64,000 bases of DNA from Taklimakanibacter albus. Lineage in GTDB: Bacteria > Pseudomonadota > Alphaproteobacteria > Rhizobiales > Aestuariivirgaceae. Numbering within the stretch: position 1 is the stretch's first letter; the number at the start of each line of letters is the position of its first letter. Under the pieces are notes generated by a model that made no database searches, was not told the DNA's origin, and worked only from the letters and a program-made list of their open reading frames with translations. The translations under genes were made by a program, and so were the position numbers. The stretch is taken from contig NZ_JAENHL010000008.1 in assembly GCF_016595235.1 (NCBI RefSeq), positions 135,246 through 199,245 on the forward strand, given 5' to 3'. Below are positions 46,224-55,560 of this stretch, in pieces.

Positions 46224-47455
46224 GCCAGGCGAAGAACTCCAACATCGTCGACAAGCTCGATAAGGGTGCCAAATCTCTTTGAATGATCAGAGAGCCGCCG
46301 CAAGATTCTCTGCGCGGTGGCGCCGGTCGCCAGATGCGGCACAAGCCGACGCTCAATCCGGTCGTCCTTCAGTCCTTCCTCACCGCCGATGAGCACGGGA
46401 TAGAACTTCAGGCCGGTCAGCTGGCTGTCATCGTCGAACGAGCATATGCCGACCACACTTTCCCAGACTTCCGGGCGCAACCAAAGCGGCGAGTCAGCCA
46501 CGGAATGAAAGATGAAGTTTCCAAGGCTGTAGAAGATGGGACGCCCTTTGTAGATCTGGACCGGCTGAAGCACCGGCGCGCCGTGACTCACAAAGGCGGC
46601 GGCGCCCGCGTCGATGCATTTCCTCGCGATATTGCCGATCCAGTCCGGCGGCTGCAGCCAGTCGCTCGCCCAATGATGGTGATGAAGATAGGCGATGACC
46701 AGGCTGCCGGTATGCGCCGCCGCCGCGATCGACTGGAGATTCCTTTCCAGGTCAGTCGCGTTGACCTTCACACCCCGTCCGCATTTTTGCGACTTGCTGT
46801 AGACAGCTCTCCCCAATGCCAATTCGCCCTCATCGATCGCAGGTTTGTCGTCCGGCTGGCAATCGATGATCATATCGACCGCGGAATATCCGATCTTGTC
46901 CCGGATCACACGAAGCTGCTCGAAGGTCTCCGTATCCACCTCGAGTATCCGGGACAGACGAAGAGGGTTTACCCCCGGCCTTTCAGGCCTCTCTTCCCAA
47001 CCGTCCTCGGCATACATGAAATCAGGCCCCGGCCCTCCATCCATCGCAATGAGAGAGACAGAGCGGGACTTGAACGAGCCGGTCAATGGTGTGGATGCCT
47101 CACGCATGTTGCGGCCGATGCCACCGTGAAGGAAACCCCGCTTCTCGACTTCCTCCAAGGTCGAGAGCACCCCCGATGGCCCGAGGTCGAAGGAGTGGTT
47201 GTTGGACAGGGAAAGCGCCTGAAAGCCCATTCCCTGGAGAGCGTCGAGGACGTGAGGCGGGCTGCTGCCGAAGGCGGATCCTTTCAACGGCCACCCGCCA
47301 TGGCTGCCGGCAATCGTCCCCTCGAAATTCGTAAAAGCGAGGTCCGCTTCCTGAAGCAGGACATTCACTTTCCGAAACTCAGGGCTGCTATCCGACCTGA
47401 CATCGTGATGAATGAGGGACTGTCCCGTAACGGCCAATGTGAAGTTCTCAGGCAT
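46220..47455 (-). CDS. CapA/PgsA-like protein (poly-gamma-glutamate metallophosphatase family)
   Basis: A 411-residue protein with the PGA_cap pattern: LAVTGQSLIHHDV, DLAFTNFEGTIAG, ALSLSNNHSFDLG, VIAYLHHHHWASD, SHGAPVLQPVQIYKGRPIFYSLGNFIF. GGAGAATCT precedes the ATG at 47455. Unlike CapA of capsule loci, it has no signal peptide or membrane anchor, so it should be cytoplasmic. Its place between a peptide transporter and PepT, with no capB or capC, argues against capsule synthesis and for metabolism of an imported (possibly gamma-glutamyl) peptide. This role is inference. Confidence 0.85.
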   Translation of the reverse strand: MPENFTLAVTGQSLIHHDVRSDSSPEFRKVNVLLQEADLAFTNFEGTIAGSHGGWPLKGSAFGSSPPHVLDALQGMGFQALSLSNNHSFDLGPSGVLSTLEEVEKRGFLHGGIGRNMREASTPLTGSFKSRSVSLIAMDGGPGPDFMYAEDGWEERPERPGVNPLRLSRILEVDTETFEQLRVIRDKIGYSAVDMIIDCQPDDKPAIDEGELALGRAVYSKSQKCGRGVKVNATDLERNLQSIAAAAHTGSLVIAYLHHHHWASDWLQPPDWIGNIARKCIDAGAAAFVSHGAPVLQPVQIYKGRPIFYSLGNFIFHSVADSPLWLRPEVWESVVGICSFDDDSQLTGLKFYPVLIGGEEGLKDDRIERRLVPHLATGATAQRILRRLSDHSKRFGTLIELVDDVGVLRLA

Positions 47456-47554
47456 AGATTCTCCTTCTCGGACGCCGCTTGGCCGTCCGTTCACAAGTGA
47501 TGATGATAGGATGCGCGCGACCGGCCTATCGACCGCGGCGGTGTGAGGGCGGCG

Positions 47555-49192
47555 CTATTGCATGAATCTTCGCGGCCGCGCCTCGATCAGGCTGCGCGTA
47601 TATGGATTGTCCGATTGCGCGAATATGAACCGGGACGGCCCATGATCCTCAATTCGGCCGTCTTTCATGATGTACACGAAGCTGCAGACATCCTGCACCA
47701 CCGCGAGGTCGTGGGATATGAACAACATCGACAGATTCTGCTCCATGACGCATTCCCTCAGAAGGGCGATGATTTCCGACTACACCGACACATCGAGCGC
47801 TGAGGTCGGCTCGTCCGCAACTATGATTCCGGGGCCGGCCAGGAGCGCCCTTGCGATGCAGACGCGCTGCTTCTGTCCCCCGGAAAGCTGATGCGGAAAA
47901 CGATCAAGAAGACTTCTGGCGAGACCGGTCCGGTCCATCATCGCCTCGACGCCAGGGTTCTTGTTCTCCGGCTGAACCTTCAACCCGAAGCGGACACTCT
48001 CGACGAGGGTCTCTGCGATCGTCATCCGCGGATTCAGCGAGCTTGCCGGATCCTGAAAGATCATCTGGACGTGTCCGAGCAGACCGTTTTTGCTTCCGCG
48101 AAGTGAGACATCATATTTGGCACGATCGAGCACGATGCTCCCGGCATTCGCCGTTTCCAGCCCGGCTACGATGCGCCCTATCGTCGTTTTTCCGCTTCCA
48201 CTTTCACCGACGATCCCCGCCACCGTGCCACGTGCCAAGCTGAGACTGACATTCTGCAACGCTGATTTTTCCGATCGCTTTCCGAAGAAGCGCATCCGTG
48301 GGTTCGAAAACGCCTTTGACACCCCCTCGACAAGCAGGATCGGCGCGCCCTCTTGTTCTTCGTGATGCTTTGATTGCGGGACGTCGGAGATCTTGAGCCT
48401 GGGCACTGCCGCCAGCAGGCTGCGCGTGTAGCTGTTCTTCGGCGTCTCGAGCACCGACGCTGTCGTATCTTGTTCGACCACCACGCCGTCCTTCATCACC
48501 AGGACCCGATCGGCTATTTCGGAGATGACGCCCATGTCGTGGGTGACGAGGACGATGGAGAGCATCTCCTCATCGACCAGCCGGCGCAGCAGCCGCAGGA
48601 TCTGCATCTGGATCGTCGCGTCCAAGGCCGAGGTCGGCTCATCCGCCACGATGATTTCGGGTGAGCCCGCCAGCGCTATGGCAATCACCACTCGTTGTCT
48701 TTGCCCGCCGGAGAGCTGGTGAGGATAGCTCATGAAGCGGCGTTCCGGATCTTGTATGCCCACACGTCCCATCAGCTCGATCGCAAGGGTCTGCGCTTGC
48801 TTGCGCGATGCCTTGCGGCCGGTTGCAAGAATGGTCTCCGCCAGTTGCGCCCCGACCGTCATCAGAGGATCGAGTGAGGCCGTATGATCCTGAAAGACAC
48901 TGGCGATCTTGCGGCCGCGCAGCGCCTCACGCGCCCGCCCGTTGACGACCGCCTTGCCGTTGAGCCGGATCTCGCCTGTCGGCGGCTCGAAATTGGGGTC
49001 GAGCAGGCCGATGATCGCATTGCCCAATGTGGACTTTCCCGCACCCGACTCACCGATAATGCCCAGAATCTCGCCGCGGCGAAGATCGAAGCTCACATCC
49101 CGGACAATGGTCATCGGTCCGCCCTTGGCGAGATACCGTACCGAGAGATTCCGCACTTCGAGCAAGGGCGGCCTGTCAGCCTCGAGCTTCAT
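47555..49192 (-). pseudogene. Fused peptide-type ABC ATPase interrupted by an in-frame amber codon
   Basis: Read through, this is a 545-codon tandem ATPase starting at 49192 (ATGA overlap with the permease). Domain 1 is intact (GESGAGKST, LSGGQRQR, IVADEPTSALD, LVTHDMGV). Domain 2 has GESGSGKTT, LSGGQKQR and IVADEPTSALDVSV, then TAG at 47780-47782 where relatives have a Gln codon. The same frame continues as SEIIALLREC and then LFISHDLAVVQDV to a natural stop at 47555. One C-to-T change (CAG to TAG) explains it. The truncated 470-residue product keeps Walker B but loses the H-loop histidine of domain 2. No frameshift or other lesion is seen, so it is recent, suppressed, or a sequencing error. 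Confidence 0.85.
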
Positions 49193-50055
49193 AGCGAACT
49201 TCCCCTCGGGTCGAAGCGGCGTCGCACATCCTCGCCGACAAAGTTGATGCTGGCGATGAGTCCGAACAAGGCCAGGCCGGGGAAAAAACTGATCCAATAC
49301 TGACCAGTCAAGAGATACTGAAAGCCGCTCGCCACCATCGAACCGAGGGATGGCTTGTCGATGGGCACGCCGAGCCCCAGAAAGGACAAGGTCGCCTCCA
49401 AGGCGATGGCGTGACCGATCTCCACCGGCAACAATGTGATCGCGGGAGCTATGCTGTTGGGGAGAAGGTGTCGGAAGATGACACGGTAGGAAGGCAGCCT
49501 CAGCAGGCTGGCCGCATCCATGTATGATTTGCCGGTTTCGCTCAGCGCCACGCCACGCGCGATCCGCGCGAAGGCAGCCCATTGCACGATGATGAGGGCG
49601 AGAATGATCCGGTCAATTCCCGGCCCCAATGAAACAATCGCAATGAGGGCGACGAGCATGGTCGGCAGGCTGAGCTGAAGGTCAACCAGCCGCATGATGA
49701 TGATGTCGATCCATTTGCCGAAATAGGCGGCGGCAACGCCGGCAGAAAGGCCGATGACGGCCGCGATGATAGTGCCGCTGAGGGAAACGACGAGACTGAT
49801 GCGCAGTCCGTAAAGAATGCCACTTGCGATATCGCGGCCGAGACCGTCGGTTCCGAGCAGATAACGATATCCGCCGCTTCCCGTCGAACCGGGCGGGGAT
49901 GACGCTTCCCAGCCAAAGATCTGCAGCGGATCGTAGGGATTCTGCGGCGCCAGGAGTGGCGCTGCGACGGCTGCGAGGACGTAGCACGTCAATATGATCC
50001 CTGAGACGGACAGCGCCGGGTGAGGTAAGGCGCGCTTGATTTTCATTCCGATCAT
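49189..50055 (-). CDS. ABC transporter permease, DppC-like (second Dpp operon)
   Basis: A 288-residue permease. The start at 50055 has GAGG eight bases upstream, overlapping the stop of the DppB-like gene region, and begins MIGMKIKRALPHP; ATG at 50046 is an alternative. Family landmarks: NPYDPLQIFGWEA, YLLGTDGLGRDIASGILYG, and an EAA loop TGKSYMDAASLLRLPS. The first transmembrane segment is near residues 20-38. Four-base overlap with the ATPase gene. Confidence 0.9.
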   Translation of the reverse strand: MIGMKIKRALPHPALSVSGIILTCYVLAAVAAPLLAPQNPYDPLQIFGWEASSPPGSTGSGGYRYLLGTDGLGRDIASGILYGLRISLVVSLSGTIIAAVIGLSAGVAAAYFGKWIDIIIMRLVDLQLSLPTMLVALIAIVSLGPGIDRIILALIIVQWAAFARIARGVALSETGKSYMDAASLLRLPSYRVIFRHLLPNSIAPAITLLPVEIGHAIALEATLSFLGLGVPIDKPSLGSMVASGFQYLLTGQYWISFFPGLALFGLIASINFVGEDVRRRFDPRGSSL

Positions 50056-50065
50056 CGTGGCGACC

Positions 50066-51037
50066 TCACGCGGACACACGGACACGTGGGTCAAGGATGG
50101 AGTAAGTGATATCGACCAGGGCATTGAGAAGAACAAACACCGCCGAAACGAAGGTCAATGTCGCCATCACGACCGGTCGGTCGAGGAGTTGAATGGAATC
50201 GATGAGAAGCTTGCCGATGCCCGGCCATGCAAAGATGCTTTCGACCACCACCGCAAAGGCAAGCATGCCTCCGAATTGAAGGCCGACGATCGTGACGATC
50301 GGAATGCTGATATTCGGAAGAGTGTGCCTCAACCGTATGCGGCTTGGAGAAAGCCCTTTCGCTCTGCAGAACCGCGTGAAGTCGAGCCGCTCGACCTCCA
50401 CCGTCCCCGACCTTGCCAACCGCGCGATCAGGGCAATGTTCGGTATGGCGAGTGCGAGAACGGGAAGAGCCAGATGCCTCAGCCCATCGAGCGTCAGAAA
50501 ACTCCAGTTCTGCCCCAGAAGGCTCGATGTTTCTCCACGCCCTCCGGAGGGAAACCACCCCGTGAAGATGGCCCCGACTAGGATGAGCAACATGCTCAAC
50601 CAGAAGGAAGGAATGCTCAGGGCAAATACGCTCGAGCGCAGGATCAGACCATCAAGAACGGAACCCGGATGACGGCCTGCCAGCAGGCCCAATCCGGTTC
50701 CGATGGGTGCGGCCAGCAACATCGCCAGAAAGGCAAGTTCGAACGTGGCGGGAAGCTTGCTGAGAAGCAGTCCGAACGCGGGCAAGTGGTAGATGTAAGA
50801 TGTTCCGAAGTTTCCAGTTCCCACATTTTCGAGGAAGCGGGCATACTGAACCCAGAGAGGCTGATCGAGCCCGAGCGCGATCGTCGCCTCCCTGATATCC
50901 TCGGCGGATGCGGTTTCAACATTGACGATGTTGTAGACCGGGTTTCCGGCACTGTGGATGCCGATGAAGCCGATCAGCGACATCACCAGAAGCAGAAGGA
51001 ACGCCTGCAGAAACCTTCCCAGAATGACATTTGTCAT
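50066..51037 (-). CDS. ABC transporter permease, DppB-like (second Dpp operon)
   Basis: A 323-residue permease. The ATG at 51037 follows GGTGA and opens MTNVILGRFLQAFLLLLVMSLIGF; the frame extends upstream into the binding-protein gene but without homology. Landmarks are HSAGNPVYNIVNVETASAEDIREA, LGLDQPLWVQYARFL, GTGNFGTSYIYHLPAF and LDFTRFCRAKGLSPSRIRLRHTLPN. It starts 11 bases after the binding-protein stop. Confidence 0.9.
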   Translation of the reverse strand: MTNVILGRFLQAFLLLLVMSLIGFIGIHSAGNPVYNIVNVETASAEDIREATIALGLDQPLWVQYARFLENVGTGNFGTSYIYHLPAFGLLLSKLPATFELAFLAMLLAAPIGTGLGLLAGRHPGSVLDGLILRSSVFALSIPSFWLSMLLILVGAIFTGWFPSGGRGETSSLLGQNWSFLTLDGLRHLALPVLALAIPNIALIARLARSGTVEVERLDFTRFCRAKGLSPSRIRLRHTLPNISIPIVTIVGLQFGGMLAFAVVVESIFAWPGIGKLLIDSIQLLDRPVVMATLTFVSAVFVLLNALVDITYSILDPRVRVSA

Positions 51038-51048
51038 CACCGATGCGC

Positions 51049-52632
51049 TCACTTGTCCGAAGGAACGGCCTGCATGGCGGTCGTCCATCCGCGCGGATGC
51101 ATCGTATAGGACGCGACCTTTCCGCCGTAAGCCGAGATATGGTGAAAGTGATAGAGCGGGATGACGGGTTGGTCAGCCATCACGAGTTCGGCCGCCCGCG
51201 CAATTGCCGCATCCCGTTCGGGACCAACCTCGATGGTCCGCGCTTTGGCGAGCGCATCGTCGAAGGCCGGGTTGCGATAATTGCCGTAGTTCAATGCGCC
51301 GGTGCCGCGCTCTTTGTCGGGCGATGCGACCACCGCATTGAGGCAGATATCGACCGCTTCGCCGGAGCACCCGGCGTACCAGACGGCATATTTGCCCCCT
51401 GCCCGGTTCGTTTCGAATACCGAGAACGGCACCGCGACCGGCTTGACGCCGATACCCGCCCGCGCCCAGTTCTGCGCGATCGCTTGCAAGGTTTCGCCAT
51501 CGCCCGGATAGCGGCCCGACGAACCGGCCAGGCTCAGATTGAACCCATTCGGATAACCCGCTTCCGCCAGAAGAGCCTTGGCTTTTTCGTAGTCGGGTGG
51601 TTCCGGAACCAAGTTTGCCGACGTGCCAGGGAGTCCGTTGGGAAAAAACTGCGCCGCTGCGGTCCCATAGCCCAGCAGGATCTTGTCTGCCAGGAACTGG
51701 CGATCGGTCGCCATGGCCAAAGCGCGCCGCACACGGACATCACGGAACGGATTCGGAATAGGGTTGCCATCCTTGTCGGTCACTTCGGGCAGCTCTTCAC
51801 GACCCAGATCGAACTGCAGGAAGTTCGAGCGGGCGGCACTGACGCTTTCGACCTTCAGCCCCCGCTTCTTTACACCTTCGACGTCGCGCGCCGGGATGAA
51901 ATCCGCGAGATCCACGTCCTGGGCGACCAGGGCCGCCACCCGCGCCGCGGGGCTTTCGATGATGCGGAACGTCACTTCGGACCAGGAAGGCTTCCCACCC
52001 CAATAATCCTCGTTTCGCGTGAGCTTGAGCGTCTCACCGGACTGCCAGCTGTCGAATTTGTAGGGACCCGTCCCGTTGGCCAAAGCACCCGAGTTGAGCT
52101 CCTCGGTCGTTCTGAAGCCCGCCGCCTCGTGATGCATGATGAAAATGTTCGACAACTGGAGCGGCAAAGTCGGCACGCTGCCATCCGTCTCGACGACGAC
52201 TGTCAGGGGATCGGAAGCCGTAACCGATTTGATCGACTTCGCATAAGCCTGAAAGCCGCCGCTGGGCGGTTTCAGAAAGCCCTGAATGCGCTTGATGGTG
52301 TAAACCACGTCCTCGGCGCCAAAAGCCGAGCCATCCTGGAAGCGGACATTCTCACGGAGCTTGAACTCCCATTGTGTCTCCGACAGTCGTTTCCACGACG
52401 TCGCCAGACCCGGCTTGAGATTGAGAGCCTCGTCCTGATACAGGAGGCGCTCATATATATGCGACAGCAGCGCGATATTCTCGTTCAGAACCGCATAATG
52501 AGGATCAAGGGTGAGCAACTTGTAGGACGTCGCGACACGCAATTCCTGAGCCGTGGAAGGCAGGACACTCGCCGCACACAATCCGAGCGCCGCCGCGGCC
52601 GCAAGCATCCCCATCCTGAGTTTCTTACCCAT
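51049..52632 (-). CDS. ABC transporter substrate-binding protein, family 5 (second Dpp operon)
   Basis: A 527-residue periplasmic protein with a Sec signal (MGKKLRMGMLAAAAALGLCAASVLPSTAQ, cut before ELRVATSYKLLTLDPHY). Family-5 stretches: KLRENVRFQDGSAFGAEDVVYTIKR, VRRALAMATDRQFLADKIL and LLAEAGYPNGFNLSLAGSSG. Leads the leftward operon binding protein, DppB, DppC, fused ATPase (broken), CapA-like, PepT. The LysR gene is divergent, 141 bases between starts. Confidence 0.92.
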   Translation of the reverse strand: MGKKLRMGMLAAAAALGLCAASVLPSTAQELRVATSYKLLTLDPHYAVLNENIALLSHIYERLLYQDEALNLKPGLATSWKRLSETQWEFKLRENVRFQDGSAFGAEDVVYTIKRIQGFLKPPSGGFQAYAKSIKSVTASDPLTVVVETDGSVPTLPLQLSNIFIMHHEAAGFRTTEELNSGALANGTGPYKFDSWQSGETLKLTRNEDYWGGKPSWSEVTFRIIESPAARVAALVAQDVDLADFIPARDVEGVKKRGLKVESVSAARSNFLQFDLGREELPEVTDKDGNPIPNPFRDVRVRRALAMATDRQFLADKILLGYGTAAAQFFPNGLPGTSANLVPEPPDYEKAKALLAEAGYPNGFNLSLAGSSGRYPGDGETLQAIAQNWARAGIGVKPVAVPFSVFETNRAGGKYAVWYAGCSGEAVDICLNAVVASPDKERGTGALNYGNYRNPAFDDALAKARTIEVGPERDAAIARAAELVMADQPVIPLYHFHHISAYGGKVASYTMHPRGWTTAMQAVPSDK

Positions 52633-52736
52633 TTTTCCTATGGCTCCCTTTATGTCGAAGTGTTCATCATTTCTTGTACGTCGACGATGCGGGGAGCCGC
52701 GAAAACCGTCAATTTATTAAGTTCTTATGACACCTG

Positions 52737-52751
52737 ATTAGTTTTACTAAT
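52737..52751. promoter_or_regulatory. LysR-type T-N11-A box in the divergent promoter region
   Basis: ATTAGTTTTACTAAT is a perfect palindrome with 6-base arms around TTT and contains the T-N11-A core (52738-52750) recognised by LysR proteins. It sits only 22 bases before the LysR start and 105 before the binding-protein start, within an AT-rich patch (52705-52755) unlike the surrounding genes. Autoregulation is inferred. Confidence 0.5.
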
Positions 52752-52773
52752 ATAGGTGATCGAGAGGGATGAA

Positions 52774-53700
52774 ATGACTGAAATTTCGGACGGAAGCAGC
52801 AAGACCGGCATAAGGTCGGCGGAGATTTTCCGGGAGATCATCAGAACAGGATCGACCAGACGGGCCGCGAGAGAGCTTGGCATTACCCAGTCGGCCGTCA
52901 GCCAGCATCTGAAGCAGTTCGAAGAGGCCGTCGGCGAGAAGCTTTTCGAGAGGGATCGCCGCGGCCTCATCCCGACCACGCGCGCGATCGACATCTACAA
53001 CCGCCTGGACCGGTACTTTGAGACGCTCGGGCGTATCGAGAAGGAGATCACCGACGCTTTCCGCATCAAACGCAACAGCCTGACGATCGCAGCACCTGAC
53101 ATCCTCACCTTGACGCTCGTCCCAAAGATCATTCTGGCCCTCGACGAACTCGATCCGTCTCTCGAATTTCATGTGAAGGCACAGCGTTATGATCAGATAA
53201 CACAGAGCATTCTGACCGGAGAGGCCGATATCGGGATTTCCCGGCTGCCGTTGGACGAGCGCTTCTTCGAATGGCAGATCATCGCCGAAAGCAAGAGCGT
53301 CTGCCTGCTGCCGCACGACCATCGCCTCGCGTCCAAAGACGTCATTACAGTGGACGACATCGCGAATGAGCGCCTTATCGTCCTGGAGCGGGAATATGCA
53401 TCCAACAAGCTCGGCTTCCTGACTTTCGGACGCGGCAACTTCTCGCTGTCGCCAAAGATCTATACCGACACGATAGGCCTTTCAGCGGTGTACGTCACAC
53501 ACGGTATAGGAATCTCCCTCGATAACAGCTTCATGGCTCGGCAATATCAAATGTTCGATGTGAAGATCGTGCCCTTTCAACCGGCAACCACCTACGAATA
53601 TGTCGTGTGCTGGCATCGCGGCAATGACAAGTTCTCGAGGGAGTCGACGATTGTGAGCACGTTCATGGAAGTGATAAGACGCGAACAGGATGCCCGCTAA
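52774..53700 (+). CDS. LysR family transcriptional regulator
   Basis: A 308-residue regulator. ATG at 52774 has GAGAGGG five bases before it; the GTG at 52756 adds six residues. The N-terminal winged helix (IFREIIRTGSTRRAARELGITQSAVSQHLKQFEEAVGEKLFERD) is followed by a periplasmic-binding-like effector domain from about residue 90 (NSLTIAAPDILTLTLVPKIILALDEL). Divergent from the second Dpp operon, which it probably controls; the ligand is likely a peptide or amino acid. Confidence 0.92.
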   Translation: MTEISDGSSKTGIRSAEIFREIIRTGSTRRAARELGITQSAVSQHLKQFEEAVGEKLFERDRRGLIPTTRAIDIYNRLDRYFETLGRIEKEITDAFRIKRNSLTIAAPDILTLTLVPKIILALDELDPSLEFHVKAQRYDQITQSILTGEADIGISRLPLDERFFEWQIIAESKSVCLLPHDHRLASKDVITVDDIANERLIVLEREYASNKLGFLTFGRGNFSLSPKIYTDTIGLSAVYVTHGIGISLDNSFMARQYQMFDVKIVPFQPATTYEYVVCWHRGNDKFSRESTIVSTFMEVIRREQDAR

Positions 53701-53722
53701 TGTCTGATCAGGAGACGCGATC

Positions 53723-55459
53723 TCATGTGCTGAAAAGCAGGCGGTCGCGCTCTTTGATATGCCCCGGAATGAAAACCTCCCGGAACCATGGATGCTCGCC
53801 GCCAATGGGCGGCTTGGCCAGTTTGAGCACGCGACGCCGGGTTTCCGCTTCTCGCATGGCGACGCGGAAGTGGAAGTGATCGAATATGCGCAGGGCCTCC
53901 ACCGCATAGCTGGTCGCCGCACGCCCGTCTTCGATCAGGATGAGATGGTCGCCATTCTCCTTTTCACCGCCGGCCGCCATGTTCGACGATCCCGTGAAGA
54001 CCTTGGCATTGGGCGTGTTGAAGTCGGTGACGACGAATTTGTGATGCAATACATTCGAGCGACTGTCACCCCCGGCATAGCTGGACCATTCGGCCGCGAA
54101 AGGCTCGGGCGCATTCTCGGCGAGATAGGCGAAAGAGACGAGGCCACGGCTGCCGTCCGGCTTGAAGACCGAAAGCCCGCCGGTCCGCTGCGCAATGCCA
54201 TAGGAGAAAGTCGACCGCAGGACGAGCTCCTCGAGCGTCTCGCGTACGCGACCGGTGAGCTGATTCAGGAAAACGACAGCATAGAGCACGGAGCTCTCAG
54301 CCTGCTCGATGGCTTGCGCGATCGGATCGAGGGTGAGCGCCGGGTCCGCATGCGGTGAAATGGCCAGGCGGAGAACCGGGCCACCGGCGGTCGTGCAGTC
54401 ATGCCAGACCTGCGACAGCGGATCCTGCCTGAATTTGCCCGCGGCACGCGGCTGGTCGATGATCTCGAAATATCGATCGAAGACCGCGCCAAGAAGCGGC
54501 GTCACTTTCGTATCGGTGAATACGATCGTGTTGTTGTTCTGGACATAGAGGCCGCGCAGCGTGAAGTTCGTGGAGCCGGCGAGCGCCTTATAAGGGCTGC
54601 CGTTGCGGCGCAGGACGAGGACCTTGTTGTGCTGCTGGCGGCCGAACTTGCCGCGTTTGACCGCGGCGCCTGAGGCCCGCAGCCGATCACTCGCGACACT
54701 TTCGTTCGAAGTGGGGTCGGCATGCGCATCATGATTATCGACGATGGCGCGCAGCCGCGGCCCGAGCCGTTCCAGCCTGCGGACGATCTCGGGCTCGCGC
54801 AGCTCGTAGAGCATCGCGTCCACCGTGACCGTGGCGTCGGCCTGCGCCTCGTCAAGCAGGCCATAGATGGTTGCGCGGCTTTCAAAGCCCAACCAGGCAT
54901 ACTCCTTTTCACAGGTCGACATGTCATGCTCGAGATCGGCCGGTGGCGCACTTGCGGGCGGCGGCAGAATGCGCTCCTGGCAGGGAAAGCGCGCGGCGTC
55001 GGCATAGGCTTGCGACGAGGCAAAGCCACGGGTGAAGCCGATATCGAGGATGTCACCGATGGTCGCGTGGCTAAGATCGATGGCCGCCTCGACGGCATCC
55101 CCGCGTCGGAGCGCCCCATCATGCCCCATATACATGGGCGTCGCCCGATAGCGATATTCGCCATTGCGCGGCGCGAAGGGAAAATGGATCCAGCGGAATT
55201 TCTGAATGGGCGCTTCCGTCGAGGGTGCGCCCATCGCCTTTTCACGCTCGCTCAGGCCGTCATAGGAGAAGCGCAGGCGGTTCCCGACCCGTTTCCACTG
55301 TGTCCCGCCCGGTTCGCGAAACTCCAACGCGAAGCCGACGAAGTCATTGGTGGCGTTCGCCGGATCGAGATCAAGACCGACGAGGCATTTTTGCTCCCCC
55401 CGGTGAAGCTTGATCGTCGTGCCGTTGTGCGTTTCCCTCGTCATATGAGCCGAAGTCAT
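53723..55459 (-). CDS. Phospholipase D superfamily protein
   Basis: A 578-residue protein with two HKD halves. The first is degenerate but recognisable (RQQHNKVLVL then LAGSTNFTLRG, about residue 280); the second is complete (LHHKFVVTD then FTGSSNMAAGGEKENGDHL, about residue 500). GGGGAGAAG precedes the ATG at 55459. There is no signal peptide; the first 200 residues form a beta-rich region (GLDLDPANATNDFVGFALEFREPGG) not typical of cardiolipin synthase. Members of this group may act as nucleases or lipid hydrolases; the long N-terminal region suggests a specialised subgroup. It is alone, between a LysR gene and a pssA remnant, and no defence or secretion partner is visible. Confidence 0.78.
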   Translation of the reverse strand: MTSAHMTRETHNGTTIKLHRGEQKCLVGLDLDPANATNDFVGFALEFREPGGTQWKRVGNRLRFSYDGLSEREKAMGAPSTEAPIQKFRWIHFPFAPRNGEYRYRATPMYMGHDGALRRGDAVEAAIDLSHATIGDILDIGFTRGFASSQAYADAARFPCQERILPPPASAPPADLEHDMSTCEKEYAWLGFESRATIYGLLDEAQADATVTVDAMLYELREPEIVRRLERLGPRLRAIVDNHDAHADPTSNESVASDRLRASGAAVKRGKFGRQQHNKVLVLRRNGSPYKALAGSTNFTLRGLYVQNNNTIVFTDTKVTPLLGAVFDRYFEIIDQPRAAGKFRQDPLSQVWHDCTTAGGPVLRLAISPHADPALTLDPIAQAIEQAESSVLYAVVFLNQLTGRVRETLEELVLRSTFSYGIAQRTGGLSVFKPDGSRGLVSFAYLAENAPEPFAAEWSSYAGGDSRSNVLHHKFVVTDFNTPNAKVFTGSSNMAAGGEKENGDHLILIEDGRAATSYAVEALRIFDHFHFRVAMREAETRRRVLKLAKPPIGGEHPWFREVFIPGHIKERDRLLFST

Positions 55460-55560
55460 GGCACTTCTCCCCGACTGGTCGCTTTTAACCTTCCCCCAGA
55501 CTATGCATCACGACCATGACCGATTGGTGATGGAGCCGGCCATCAGGGTGGCTCGAAGCG

